60,208 nucleotides of DNA from DASRQK01 sp964401685 (GCA_964401685.1 CAYNZH010000012.1:1-60208); one strand, 5' to 3'; positions 7,122 to 16,374 are shown, numbered from the stretch's first letter. Program-made: numbers and translations. The notes: generated by a model from the letters alone, not told the origin.

Positions 7122-8477
7122 TTACGCAGATTCGTATTCAAATCCTGCTTCTTCATAGATTTCCTCTAAACCTTCTTCAAAGAAAAACTTTTCACCAAAA
7201 GCAGGCACCAAATCATCCATCCAACGCGCATCGGGATCGTATTTGGCGTAAAAGGGTCGAGCGACCCAATCGGTGTCCCGGCCTTGAAGCATCTGCAATA
7301 CAAAGACTTTTTCCATCTGCCCGTTGATCGGTATTTCGTTGATTCCAAGAATCTGGACTTTGCCCGGGGTGCAAGACATGCTCGGACCGCGAACCGTTCG
7401 GCAGATTCCGCTAACCTGTTGGTAAGCTTTCTGAAATATGGTCCAGGTTTCTTCCAGAGGCACATCGAAATAGTGCCTCGCACCCGTGTCTCTTTCTACA
7501 AACATATAATAGGGAATCATTCCCATGTTGACCTGCTTCCGCCACATTCTCGCCCACATGTCTGCGTCGTCGTTGATGTTTTTTATCAAGGGGGATTGCG
7601 TCCTGATTTGTGCACCCGTTTCCCGGATCAGACGGACCGCTTCTTTCACTGCAGGTGTCTTTAGCTCATTTTCATGATTGAAATGCGCCATGAAGGATAG
7701 ATTGATGCCACTATCCACTATCCTTTTGAAGAGGGCGAGGAATTCCTTTCCGTCCTTATCGGTCAAGAACTTATAGGGCCAAAAGCCTAGCACCTTCGTT
7801 CCTATGCGAATGGTTTGAATATTGGTTCTATTTTCTGGATTTAGGAAGGGCTCTATGTACTGGCTGAAAACCTTGAAACTCATAATCATAGGATCGCCTC
7901 CTGTGAAAAGAATGTCGGTAACTTCCTGGTGTTCCTCTAAATATCCCATCAGTTGCTCGGTTTCTCGGGCGGCAAACTTGAGTCCGTCCATTCCCACGAA
8001 TTGTGCCCATCTAAAGCAGAAAGTACAATAACTGTGGCAAGTCTGACCAGAGCTAGGGAAAAAGAGCAAAGTCTGCTCGTACTTGTGTTGTACGCCGTGC
8101 AGTTTTTCACCTTGATATTCAGGGACGTTCAGTTCCATCTGACCTGCTGGATGCGGATTCAGTTTGGCTCGTATGGAGTCTGCGATAAGTTTAAGGGAAC
8201 TTTTGTCCACCTTCTCCTGGAGCGCCATCTTCATCGTGTCGAAATCTTCTTCCAGAAGCATATCCTTTTGGGGAAAGGTCAGCCTGAAAATAGGATCAGA
8301 CGAATAATTGTTCCAATCGATTAGTTCGTCTATGACATAGTTGTTTACCTTAAATGGAAATACGTTCCCTACAATTTCTATATTCATTTTTTCATGTTCA
8401 CTCAATGCAGCAAGCTGTGGAATATTGCGAAAATTGTGAACTTGATAAGCACGGTACTTCATTTCGGATTTGATCAT
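7122..8477 (-). CDS. KamA-family radical SAM protein (lysine 2,3-aminomutase-like)
   Basis: Members use a 4Fe-4S cluster, S-adenosylmethionine and pyridoxal phosphate to move an amino group between alpha and beta carbons. The 451-aa product has the CxxxCxxC cluster motif in CHSYCTFCFRW, the glycine-rich LFTGGDPM and, late in the protein, a CTPGK segment that may hold the PLP-binding lysine. Residues about 55-70 (DPIFRLTFPQ) resemble the family N-terminus. It is longer than EpmB. No lysine-fermentation genes are near, so the substrate is unknown. It stands as a single gene with its own terminator. Confidence 0.85.
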   Translation of the reverse strand: MIKSEMKYRAYQVHNFRNIPQLAALSEHEKMNIEIVGNVFPFKVNNYVIDELIDWNNYSSDPIFRLTFPQKDMLLEEDFDTMKMALQEKVDKSSLKLIADSIRAKLNPHPAGQMELNVPEYQGEKLHGVQHKYEQTLLFFPSSGQTCHSYCTFCFRWAQFVGMDGLKFAARETEQLMGYLEEHQEVTDILFTGGDPMIMSFKVFSQYIEPFLNPENRTNIQTIRIGTKVLGFWPYKFLTDKDGKEFLALFKRIVDSGINLSFMAHFNHENELKTPAVKEAVRLIRETGAQIRTQSPLIKNINDDADMWARMWRKQVNMGMIPYYMFVERDTGARHYFDVPLEETWTIFQKAYQQVSGICRTVRGPSMSCTPGKVQILGINEIPINGQMEKVFVLQMLQGRDTDWVARPFYAKYDPDARWMDDLVPAFGEKFFFEEGLEEIYEEAGFEYESA

Positions 8478-8689
8478 CTAATTTTAATTTTGTTAAACCA
8501 TAGTACAGAAAAGTTGGCTGACCAAAAGTTTGGATTTTGGTATTAGGCCTTAGGATTTTCCCCATTGAATTCGCAAAAACGCGATGCCGATAAGATAGGC
8601 AAAAATCCCCAAATTGGAAAATATTTTTTCAAATGAATGAACAAAGCCCGCCCTTGATTGTACTATATAATATCAAAAAGGAGCTCATT

Positions 8690-8950
8690 ATGGTAAACGA
8701 ACATGAAAATTTAGAGCCAAAAAACAGATTTAAGGACGAACAGCCCTTACCTGACCCTGCGATCCACGAATCTAGGAGCGAGAGGGGGCCCGAGATAATG
8801 CACGAGTATGATGAAGTTCATCCGGAGCGCAATATCCCCGAGGAGGTAGTTACAGAAGAGAACGATGAGCCGGCTGGTTTGGCTATACACTGGGCTATAA
8901 TGATCGCCATAGGCGTTCTGCTAGCCATATACTTCTTCTTTTTTATGTAA
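8690..8950 (+). CDS. Small acidic protein with one C-terminal membrane anchor
   Basis: This 86-aa protein is hydrophilic and Glu/Pro-rich for about 62 residues and ends in one hydrophobic helix (HWAIMIAIGVLLAIYFFFFM), so it is probably tail-anchored in the inner membrane. I choose the ATG at 8690 because AAGGAG lies 8 bases before it; an in-frame ATG at 8633 would only add 19 unlikely residues. It stands at the head of a plus-strand block of stress-type genes. The function is unknown. Confidence 0.65.
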   Translation: MVNEHENLEPKNRFKDEQPLPDPAIHESRSERGPEIMHEYDEVHPERNIPEEVVTEENDEPAGLAIHWAIMIAIGVLLAIYFFFFM

Positions 8951-8994
8951 TTGGATGTAATAATTGATGGTGATAACAAATAAAAATTAGAAAA

Positions 8995-9456
8995 ATGGAA
9001 AATCAAACAAATGCACACAATGTCGTTGAAGGACTAATTAAGATCAATAATGATAGAATCCAGGGTTATGAAAGGGCGATAAAAGACGTCGGAGAAGGCG
9101 AAATGGATCTTAAAACGCTGTTCAGCGAGTTTAAGCAACAGAGTGAATCTCTAAAATCTGATCTGGAGTCGCACATCAATTCCTGGGATCCGGACAATGC
9201 AGACAAGACCACCCACAGTGGAAAGGTGTTCAGAGCATGGATGGACGTAAAATCGTTTTTTAGCGGCGACGATCGTAAAGCGATGTTGGAAAGCTGCGAA
9301 TTTGGCGAGGACGCTGCTCAGAAGGCCTATCAAGAAGCGCTAGATGACACCTCCCTCCCTTTAGAAACTCGTTCACTTTTGGAAAAACAAAAGACTGAGC
9401 TTTTAGCGGCACATAATCAGGTGAAACAACTAAGAGATTTGGAAAAAAATAAATAA
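8995..9456 (+). CDS. DUF2383 / PA2169-family four-helix bundle protein
   Basis: The 153-aa soluble protein is all helical. Its pattern (NxVVEGLIKINNDRIQGYERA start, long helix with SESLKSDL, then GKVFRAWMDVKSFF and DRKAMLESCEFGED) matches the PA2169 family, a ferritin-like helical bundle whose biochemical role is not settled. It is followed after 8 bases by the PfpI-type gene, so the two are probably co-transcribed. Its neighbours suggest a role in stress survival. Confidence 0.85.
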   Translation: MENQTNAHNVVEGLIKINNDRIQGYERAIKDVGEGEMDLKTLFSEFKQQSESLKSDLESHINSWDPDNADKTTHSGKVFRAWMDVKSFFSGDDRKAMLESCEFGEDAAQKAYQEALDDTSLPLETRSLLEKQKTELLAAHNQVKQLRDLEKNK

Positions 9457-9464
9457 AAATCGAC

Positions 9465-10025
9465 ATGCAAGAATCTGCAAAGCACTTGGATTTATTGAGA
9501 GACAAGACCATTGCCATACTCACCGAAGACGGCTTTGAAGAAATAGAATTGACAAGTCCCAAGGACGCTATGGAACTCGCAGGAGCAACGGTGCATATCG
9601 TTTCTCCGCAGCAAAAGGAGGTAAGGTCCAAAAGTGGAGATGAGTGGAACGAAAAGTTTCCAGTCGATAAATCCCTTGACCTAGCTAGGGCCGACCAATA
9701 CGATGCGCTGCTCATCCCGGGCGGCGTTATCAATCCCGACAAATTGCGGACAAACGAAAAAGCACTACGTTTTGTCCGGGATTTTGCGGACGCAGGAAAG
9801 CCTATCGCTGCCATCTGCCATGGTCCGCAGGTGTTGATCGACGCTGATTTAGTGAAACATCGCAAGATGACATCGGTCAAAGCGATCAGTAAGGATCTGA
9901 TCAATGCAGGTTCTCAGTGGGAAGACTCCGAAGTTGTGGTCGATAAGGGCCTAATAACAAGCCGGTCTCCGGATGATTTACCTGCTTTTAATAAGCGGAT
10001 CATAGAAGTCTTCGCCAGAGCATGA
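9465..10025 (+). CDS. DJ-1/PfpI-family protein (type 1 glutamine amidotransferase-like)
   Basis: The 186-aa protein has the family core: TIAILTEDGFEEIEL near the N-terminus, DALLIPGG around residue 84, and AAICHGPQ with the nucleophile Cys around residue 114. Relatives include the YfkM/YraA general stress proteins and PfpI-type peptidases or deglycases. The gene overlaps the next one by 4 bases (ATGA), so translation is likely coupled. The exact activity cannot be told. Confidence 0.9.
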   Translation: MQESAKHLDLLRDKTIAILTEDGFEEIELTSPKDAMELAGATVHIVSPQQKEVRSKSGDEWNEKFPVDKSLDLARADQYDALLIPGGVINPDKLRTNEKALRFVRDFADAGKPIAAICHGPQVLIDADLVKHRKMTSVKAISKDLINAGSQWEDSEVVVDKGLITSRSPDDLPAFNKRIIEVFARA

Positions 10026-11809
10026 GACATACATACGAAAGTGGTATCATTGGAAACTGCGCTTTTATCGCTCACGTTTCCGATGATACCAATATTTCAT
10101 GGATGTGTTGGCCCTACTTTGACAGCTCATTTGTCTTCGGATCACTACTCGATGAGGAAAAAGGTGGAGAATTTAGTATAAAGCCAGAAGGTGAGTATTC
10201 GAGCCGGCAATACTATGTGGAAAACACGTGTGTCCTAAGAACCGAGATCACTACAGAGGAAGGGCGGTATAGAATCACAGATTTTGCTCCGAGATTTCAA
10301 GTACACGATCAGTTTTTCAAACCCTTGATGCTGATCCGTATGATAGAGCCCCTGTCCGGTCGACCGAAAATCAAAATACGGTGTTCGCCCAAAGGGGATT
10401 ACGGCAGAACTACCTATGATATGAGCCGCGATAGTCTATCCTTAACGTTTGTAAACGGAAAGGAAAGGATGAATCTGGAAACCAACGTTCCGATGGATCA
10501 CTTCTTTTTGGACGAGCCCCTTACCCTCGAACGCACCAAATTCCTGGTGCTCACGTATGACGGGAAGCTGAATGCACCTCTCCGTGAAACAGCAGAGCAC
10601 TATCTGAAGGCAACGCTCCACTACTGGAGAAACTGGATCAAGCGGTCCTCCATCGCACCTTTCCATCAAGAGATGGTCATCCGTTCTGCGCTGACCCTCA
10701 AGATTCACCAATACGAAAACACAGGGGCAATCATTGCCTCCAGCACGACAAGTCTTCCAGAATTTCCCGGCTCCGGTAGAAATTGGGACTACCGATTTTG
10801 CTGGCTGAGAGATAGCTACTACGTGATTACTGCGCTCAACCACATTGGTCAATTTGAGGAAATGGAGCTCTATGCCAACTATATAAACAATATCACCCAA
10901 AGTAAAGATTCCCGCATACAACCCCTGTACAGCATACATGGGAAATCCGAATTGACGGAAGTAGAAATGAAGCACTTGTCGGGTTATATGGGCAATCAAC
11001 CCGTAAGGGTGGGCAATCAGGCCTTTGAACACATACAGAACGACGTTCACGGCCAGGCAATGATCGCTTTGTTGCCTTTGTATACTGATTACAGATTTGT
11101 GTTTAGAGAAAGAACGGATTCGTCGCTATGGGCAAACTACATATTGGATAAAATCGAAGCAACAATCGACGAAAAAGATGCTGGCATCTGGGAATTCAGA
11201 AATCTCTCCGGTCATCATTGCTATTCCAACCTATTCCAATGGGCGGGATGTGCTGCTGCGATAAAGATTGGCCATAGTCTAAAGGATCAGTCCGTCATAG
11301 ACCGCGCAACCAAATTGAAAGAAAAGGCGGTTGCCTACATAGAAGCTTGCTATGACGAGGATCGCCGGGTCTATACAAATGCCGTTGATAGCCCGTCTCT
11401 GGATGCAAGTACTTTACAACTTATCCTAATGAACTACCTCGATCCGGCCAGCGATCGCGCAAAACATCATCTTGAGGCATTGGAAAAAGTGCTCAAAACA
11501 GATGATGGGCTCTTTTACAGGTATAGGTATCACGATGACTTTGGCAGGCCACAGGCAACTTTCCTAATCTGCGCGTTCTGGTACGTCGAAGCGTTGGCCT
11601 GTGTCGGTCGGGTACAAGAAGCTATTGATACATTTGAAAATCTTCTCAAATATGCCAACAAGCTCAACCTTTTCAGCGAAGATATCAACGCCGAAGACGG
11701 GAGCCAATGGGGCAATTTCCCACAGGCCTATAGCCATGTGGGACTGATGAATGCCGCTTACCGTATTTCTATGAAATTAGATCAGCCTTTATTTCTGACT
11801 GCTTTGTAG
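10022..11809 (+). CDS. Glycoside hydrolase family 15 protein (glucoamylase or trehalase type)
   Basis: The 595-aa protein has the bacterial GH15 layout: an N-terminal beta-sandwich domain (about residues 1-200, start ESGIIGNCAFIAHVS) and an (alpha/alpha)6 barrel with GRNWDYRFCWLRDSYY and the late signature GNFPQAYSHVGL. GH15 enzymes release glucose by inverting hydrolysis; bacterial members include glucoamylases, glucodextranases and trehalases. No signal peptide is visible, so it acts in the cytoplasm. Its 3' end overlaps the convergent trehalose synthesis gene by 41 bases, which makes trehalose or a storage glucan a plausible substrate (inference). Confidence 0.9.
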   Translation: MRHTYESGIIGNCAFIAHVSDDTNISWMCWPYFDSSFVFGSLLDEEKGGEFSIKPEGEYSSRQYYVENTCVLRTEITTEEGRYRITDFAPRFQVHDQFFKPLMLIRMIEPLSGRPKIKIRCSPKGDYGRTTYDMSRDSLSLTFVNGKERMNLETNVPMDHFFLDEPLTLERTKFLVLTYDGKLNAPLRETAEHYLKATLHYWRNWIKRSSIAPFHQEMVIRSALTLKIHQYENTGAIIASSTTSLPEFPGSGRNWDYRFCWLRDSYYVITALNHIGQFEEMELYANYINNITQSKDSRIQPLYSIHGKSELTEVEMKHLSGYMGNQPVRVGNQAFEHIQNDVHGQAMIALLPLYTDYRFVFRERTDSSLWANYILDKIEATIDEKDAGIWEFRNLSGHHCYSNLFQWAGCAAAIKIGHSLKDQSVIDRATKLKEKAVAYIEACYDEDRRVYTNAVDSPSLDASTLQLILMNYLDPASDRAKHHLEALEKVLKTDDGLFYRYRYHDDFGRPQATFLICAFWYVEALACVGRVQEAIDTFENLLKYANKLNLFSEDINAEDGSQWGNFPQAYSHVGLMNAAYRISMKLDQPLFLTAL

Positions 11810-13991
11810 GTAAAGACGTTTTACCGAATTGAGCCAAAAGTCGACGAACCTCGTCGTAGTGCTTCACAAATAGTTTTGCATGGGAATTGGCATTGCCCAC
11901 CTTGATCGTGATCGCGTCATCCGGTAGCGCGAGAAAAGTATCCTCATCCGTACGGTCATCTCCTGCAGCAAATATGTAGTCATAATTGTGCTGGTGAAGT
12001 ATGTTCGCGACCGATCTTCCTTTGGAAACCTCAGCATTTCGAACTTCGATGACTTTGTGGCCTTCGAGGATTTGGAGCCCGTAACTTGCTGAGAAATCCC
12101 TCAGGCTTTCAATCAACTCAGAGCAGCGGATGAGGCCGAGATCCTTATGTACTTTTCGATAGTGCCAAGCGATAGAATGGCTTTTTCGTTCGACCATCGC
12201 TCCCGGTGTGCGGTCGGCAAAGGCCATCAGTAATTCGTCGACTTCGTCCTGCCAATGAGTTGAAAGCCCTGATTTTAATTTCCAGCTTTCATTTTTGTTT
12301 TTGCTCCAAACTCCGTGTTCTGCGACCAATCCCAAAGGCAGATGTCCAAACCATTTACCCAGGCTATCAATTTTTCTGCCACTGATGATGATCACGGTGT
12401 TTTTGGGGTCGTCGGTCAGTCGTTCCAAAATTTTATATAATTCCGGATCGGGCGACGCTTTGTCAATCTCACGCTTGAATCCAACCAAGGTTCCATCATA
12501 ATCCAACAGAAGAAGACGTTTTTTTGCGCTGAGGTAGCGGTCAATAACTTCTGTGGAACGCTTCTGATCCAGACGCTTTGTTCTCGATGCCTGTTGGAGG
12601 AGCTTGATATCGTTGAGTTTTGTGAAAAACGAATCCGCCCAGTAATGAATATCAAATCGCTCCACAACACGCCTCAACGCCGACATGCGCTTTTCCATTT
12701 CATCTTCCGGCATGTTCAAGGCGTCTTCCATCGCGGCTTTCATCTCGTGGAGATCGTTGGGATTGACAATAATCGCATCAACCAACTGATGGGACGCTCC
12801 GGCAAGCTCACTGAGTACTAAAACTCCCGTATTGTCTATTCGGCTTGCGACATATTCCTTGCAAACCAAGTTCATCCCATCCCGCATGGGCGTGACTAGA
12901 CATACATCTGCTAAGGAATAAAGGGCAGACAGCTCAGCAACTGGAAAACTCTGGTAAAAATACGAAACTGGCTGCCAATTGTAGGTGCCAAATAAGGCGT
13001 TGAGACGTCCGACCTCACGATCGATTTTGTTTTTCAGATCCTCATATTGAGGAACGTTGTCCCTGGAGGGAACAACAATCATGTATAAAGTGATCTTTCT
13101 GCGCAAATCCGGCCGATCCTCCAACAGCAACTCGTAGGCTTGCAAGCGTTGCAAAATCCCTTTACTATAATCCAGTCGATCGACAGATAGCATAAGTCTT
13201 TGCTTGGAAAATGCGTTCTTCAAACGATTAAAGCGTTTTTGCACATCCGGTGTTTGCGGCAAAGCAGCGAATTTTTTCGCATCCATCCCAATGGGAAAAG
13301 ATTCCACATAAACCGTTCTACCTTCGTATTCTAGTTTATTGGCCTGCTGATGTGCACCGGCGATCCGAATTGCTGCACTCATGAAGTGACGCACATCATC
13401 ATAGGTGTGAAAACCGAGGAGATCGGCTCCCAGCATTCCCCTTAATAATTCATTTCGCCAGGGAATCAACCTGAACAGCTCCTGGGAAGGGAAAGGGATG
13501 TGCTGGAAAAATCCGATTGTCGCATCAGGGAGCGCTTCTCTGAGCAACCTGGGTAGCAGCAATAACTGATAATCGTGTATCCAGATCACGTCTTTAGGGC
13601 CGACATGTTCGAGGATGATGTCCCTGAACTTTTCATTTACGCGCTTATACCACTCCCAATTGTCTGGTTCGTAATTTGAATAAGTTGAAATGTAGTGAAA
13701 AATAGGCCATAGGACTTCGTTTGAAAAGCCTTCGTAATAGCCGGTAATTTCTTCCTGAGACAGGAAAACGGGAACAAGAGACTTGGTCGCCAAGTCCGCG
13801 TGAATGGTATCTTTCTGGTGCTCGTCTCTGGCTATTATTCCTGGCCATCCAATCCAGAGATTGTTTCCTTTATTGTGCACGGAAGATAGCCCCGTAGCGA
13901 GCCCCCCTTCACTCGGAGTCATTCGCAGCCCTTCAGGCCCTTCTGAAATTTTCAAGGGCAATCTGTTGGAGACTATAATCGTCTTTCCCAT
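11769..13991 (-). CDS. otsAB: Bifunctional trehalose-6-phosphate synthase / trehalose-6-phosphatase
   Basis: The 740-aa protein is a natural fusion. Residues about 1-465 form the GT20 synthase (VSNRLPL, GGLATGL, IHDYQLLLLPRLLR, GADLLGFHTYD, SVDRLDYSKGI, RDGMNLVCKEYV). Residues about 490-730 form the HAD-type phosphatase (LLLDYDGTLVGF, IISGR, GDDRTDEDTF). Together they turn UDP-glucose and glucose-6-phosphate into trehalose, a compatible solute. The fused form is common in Bacteroidota. The gene is transcribed alone, converging on the GH15 gene. Confidence 0.95.
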   Translation of the reverse strand: MGKTIIVSNRLPLKISEGPEGLRMTPSEGGLATGLSSVHNKGNNLWIGWPGIIARDEHQKDTIHADLATKSLVPVFLSQEEITGYYEGFSNEVLWPIFHYISTYSNYEPDNWEWYKRVNEKFRDIILEHVGPKDVIWIHDYQLLLLPRLLREALPDATIGFFQHIPFPSQELFRLIPWRNELLRGMLGADLLGFHTYDDVRHFMSAAIRIAGAHQQANKLEYEGRTVYVESFPIGMDAKKFAALPQTPDVQKRFNRLKNAFSKQRLMLSVDRLDYSKGILQRLQAYELLLEDRPDLRRKITLYMIVVPSRDNVPQYEDLKNKIDREVGRLNALFGTYNWQPVSYFYQSFPVAELSALYSLADVCLVTPMRDGMNLVCKEYVASRIDNTGVLVLSELAGASHQLVDAIIVNPNDLHEMKAAMEDALNMPEDEMEKRMSALRRVVERFDIHYWADSFFTKLNDIKLLQQASRTKRLDQKRSTEVIDRYLSAKKRLLLLDYDGTLVGFKREIDKASPDPELYKILERLTDDPKNTVIIISGRKIDSLGKWFGHLPLGLVAEHGVWSKNKNESWKLKSGLSTHWQDEVDELLMAFADRTPGAMVERKSHSIAWHYRKVHKDLGLIRCSELIESLRDFSASYGLQILEGHKVIEVRNAEVSKGRSVANILHQHNYDYIFAAGDDRTDEDTFLALPDDAITIKVGNANSHAKLFVKHYDEVRRLLAQFGKTSLPTKQSEIKADLIS

Positions 13992-14094
13992 AGTTCATTT
14001 AATTTTTCAATCTGTTATATAAGGACAAATTTCCTGATTAAATGTTTGAATGATTGTGCTATCGACCTGATAAATAGGCTAAAAAATTGAATAT

Positions 14095-14145
14095 TGACAA
14101 ATAAAAATGCACACCCACCCAAACAATTCTCTGTTCTATTTGTCA
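14095..14145. promoter_or_regulatory. Spaced inverted repeat between otsAB and the DUF4142 gene
   Basis: TGACAAATA (14095-14103) and TATTTGTCA (14137-14145) are perfect 9-bp inverted repeats separated by 33 bases. They lie in the 218-bp divergent gap, upstream of both genes, so they may be paired operator sites. No TAnnTTTG box is evident in this gap. Confidence 0.35.
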
Positions 14146-14209
14146 TTTTATTAAAGAGACTGCAATATAATAATTATTTTTCAGTAAATGCTCATTTAAA
14201 CAAAACATT

Positions 14210-14830
14210 ATGAAAAAGTCAGTCATACAGTATTCCATATCCGCCCTGCTGATCGCAGCAACTGCCGGCTGTAACAACGACCGGGCTGGACGCAATGATA
14301 GCGTGGATATGGCGAAACAACAAAATGACAGTACCGCTCATGTGATCGAAACGGATGCAAACTTTGCTGTTAAAGCGGCGGACGCGATCATGACGGAAAA
14401 TGAACTCATCAGCATGGGGGAAGAATCCCTAACAGATCAACGCTTAAAGGCGATTTCAGAAACTCTGAGAGGCGACACAGAACAGATAAATGACGAATTG
14501 CTCAATATTTCTTCTCAGAAGATGATCAGCTTGCCGCCGGTCGTCGGTGAAGATAAGCAAGAGAGAATCAGGAATTTGCGTGAGGAAAGCCGTGAACGCT
14601 TTGATCAAGCTTACATCAATGCGATTATAGATCAGCATAGAGAGCTTTTAAATCTCTATGATGACGCGAGTAAAGATGTAAGGGACAGTGACCTACAGGC
14701 GCATGCTGCAAAGCATGTACCCGTATTGAATAGAAACTTAGAACAATTGCAGGCTCTGAGGGATTCATTGGGCTACAATACGGAGATGGAAATGGATCAG
14801 CGTCGGGTGATTCCGGTGACGACTCCCTAA
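14210..14830 (+). CDS. DUF4142 lipoprotein
   Basis: The 206-aa product has a signal peptide ending in the lipobox ATAGC (Cys about residue 21), so it is probably a lipoprotein. The mature part is helical and fits DUF4142, a ferritin-like domain of unknown role found in envelope proteins: it starts DANFAVKAADAIMTENELISMG and continues with a second helical pair around IDQHRELLNLYDDA. It is divergent from otsAB and followed by a bidirectional terminator. Confidence 0.85.
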   Translation: MKKSVIQYSISALLIAATAGCNNDRAGRNDSVDMAKQQNDSTAHVIETDANFAVKAADAIMTENELISMGEESLTDQRLKAISETLRGDTEQINDELLNISSQKMISLPPVVGEDKQERIRNLREESRERFDQAYINAIIDQHRELLNLYDDASKDVRDSDLQAHAAKHVPVLNRNLEQLQALRDSLGYNTEMEMDQRRVIPVTTP

Positions 14831-14888
14831 ATTCACTCTTCTAGCACAGATCAAAAGAAAAAAGAAAACCGCTATAATTTTCTACACT

Positions 14889-14923
14889 TAGGGTTGTCGG
14901 AGTTTTCCGGTAACCCTATTTTT
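14889..14923. terminator. Bidirectional terminator between the DUF4142 gene and pncC
   Basis: TAGGGTT/AACCCTA with an inner CGG/CCG pairing forms a strong stem followed by TTTTT. The stop codon of the convergent pncC gene lies inside the stem. Confidence 0.8.
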
Positions 14924-15410
14924 GTATCAGGGTCAAAGATAGATGTATGATTTGATTGATTGTCTGAGCGATAATTTGATCAACATCGCCTTTGAAATGG
15001 TAGGTCTGAGCCAGCCTCCCTCCTGCTTTTGTTGCGCACTCAACAAACACAGTTCCTACCGGCTTCTCCTCACTCGTATCGTCACATTCGTAAGCGAAGC
15101 CTGTATTTGCAATGCAAAGATCCGCCTCCGGGAAGTTTCGTCTCAAGGCACTTACCATCTCGCTAGTCACTTCAGATGAAACTGCTCCATGTTTGTCAAT
15201 GAAGTCTTTTTCAATACCGAGGGCCATGGTTTTCATTTGGTCGTGGTACACGACTTGCGAACCCAAGAAGAAATCTCCTGCGCAAGAATCTAGACTGATA
15301 ATAGCAGCGGCGCTCCCTGCTGTCATGCTTTCTGCTAAAACCATAGTCATTTTCCTTTCGGACAGCATTTTTCCTAATTGTTCAAGCGCTTGCTGATCAA
15401 TTTTAGCCAT
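14916..15410 (-). CDS. pncC: CinA C-terminal domain protein, nicotinamide-nucleotide amidohydrolase type
   Basis: PncC deamidates nicotinamide mononucleotide to nicotinic acid mononucleotide in NAD recycling. The 164-aa product is a stand-alone CinA C-terminal domain: LAESMTAGSAAAIIS with the catalytic Ser region, then FFLGSQVVYHDQMKTMALG, GAVSSEVTSEM and IANTGFA. The usual AESCTGG is AESMTAG here. I prefer the ATG at 15410 (MAKIDQQALEQL), although in-frame ATGs at 15434 and 15470 are possible. It starts divergently from a glycosyltransferase gene. Confidence 0.8.
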   Translation of the reverse strand: MAKIDQQALEQLGKMLSERKMTMVLAESMTAGSAAAIISLDSCAGDFFLGSQVVYHDQMKTMALGIEKDFIDKHGAVSSEVTSEMVSALRRNFPEADLCIANTGFAYECDDTSEEKPVGTVFVECATKAGGRLAQTYHFKGDVDQIIAQTINQIIHLSLTLIQK

Positions 15411-15497
15411 CAGTGTTGAAATACCGGTATTTTTCATAGATTTGAGCTTTACATGTGATAGAACACCCATACACTATTTATTGTTTCAAATTTTTAA

Positions 15498-16325
15498 ATG
15501 ATGGAATCTGTGAATTGCAGCCTGATTATCTCCGTGTACAAAAACACAGCATTCCTGAAGGAAATATTGGACAACCTCCCGTTACAGAGCAGAATCCCAG
15601 ACGAAGTTATTGTTTCTGAAGATGGGGAAAGCGAAGAAATGCGCAATTTCCTTGCAGATTATAAGACAATTGGCGGAGTACCGGTCAGGCATCTGACCCA
15701 ATCAGATCGGGGATGGCAAAAAAACCAAGCATTGAACCAGGCAATCCTCCAGGCGAAGACTGATTATTTGATTTTTATCGATGGCGACTGCGTCCTTCAT
15801 ACAAAATTCGTAGAAAACCACCTGAAGCTCAGTCATCCAAAAAAAATCCTGGCAGGAAAGCGCGTAAAGCTGGGGGCCGCAGATTCTGAAATTTTAAAGC
15901 TGTGGAAACTAAGGAAATTCCAAAACTCCTATTTGAGACGCTTTTCCAGAATCAAAAAGCAAGGGGGTAAATTTGTCGAAGAGGGGGTCTACATGCCGCT
16001 AAATGGGGTTACAGCATGGATTATCAAAAAACTTGGCATATCCAGCATAAAGGGTTGCAACTTTTCCTGCTATAAGCACGCAATGATCGAAATCAATGGT
16101 TTTGATGAGGATTATTTGAGACCCGCGATTGGTGAGGATCATGATTTGGTCTGGCGGTTTAAAGGTATGGGATATGAAGTACTGTCCGTCAAACACTTTT
16201 GCATTCAATACCATTTGGACCATCCCGAAAGCTGGACCTCCCAGGAAGAAAATCAGCGGCTATATGAGACTAAAGTGTCAAAAGGAAACTTCAGGTGCAT
16301 AAACGGACTGTCAAAACGGCCTTGA
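15498..16325 (+). CDS. Family 2 glycosyltransferase
   Basis: The 275-aa protein starts with a GT-A fold core: SLIISVYKNTAFLKEIL, EVIVSEDGES and the DxD-like FIDGDCVLH that binds the metal and nucleotide sugar. The later stretch GCNFSCYKHAMIEINGFDEDY with EDHDLVWRF is the galactosyltransferase-type C-terminal motif. No membrane segment is visible. It is followed after 49 bases by a second sugar-transfer gene with its own promoter. The acceptor is unknown; cell-surface polysaccharide is the usual target. Confidence 0.9.
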   Translation: MMESVNCSLIISVYKNTAFLKEILDNLPLQSRIPDEVIVSEDGESEEMRNFLADYKTIGGVPVRHLTQSDRGWQKNQALNQAILQAKTDYLIFIDGDCVLHTKFVENHLKLSHPKKILAGKRVKLGAADSEILKLWKLRKFQNSYLRRFSRIKKQGGKFVEEGVYMPLNGVTAWIIKKLGISSIKGCNFSCYKHAMIEINGFDEDYLRPAIGEDHDLVWRFKGMGYEVLSVKHFCIQYHLDHPESWTSQEENQRLYETKVSKGNFRCINGLSKRP

Positions 16326-16327
16326 CC

Positions 16328-16358
16328 TTGGATTGACTCCCTTTTTTCCCTAAGTTTG
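16328..16358 (+). promoter_or_regulatory. Promoter before the second glycosyltransferase
   Basis: TTG (16328-16330), 20 bp, then TAAGTTTG (16351-16358): a good Bacteroidota promoter. The gene start is 16 bases downstream. Confidence 0.6.
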
Positions 16359-16374
16359 TAGTGCAAATAGAAAT

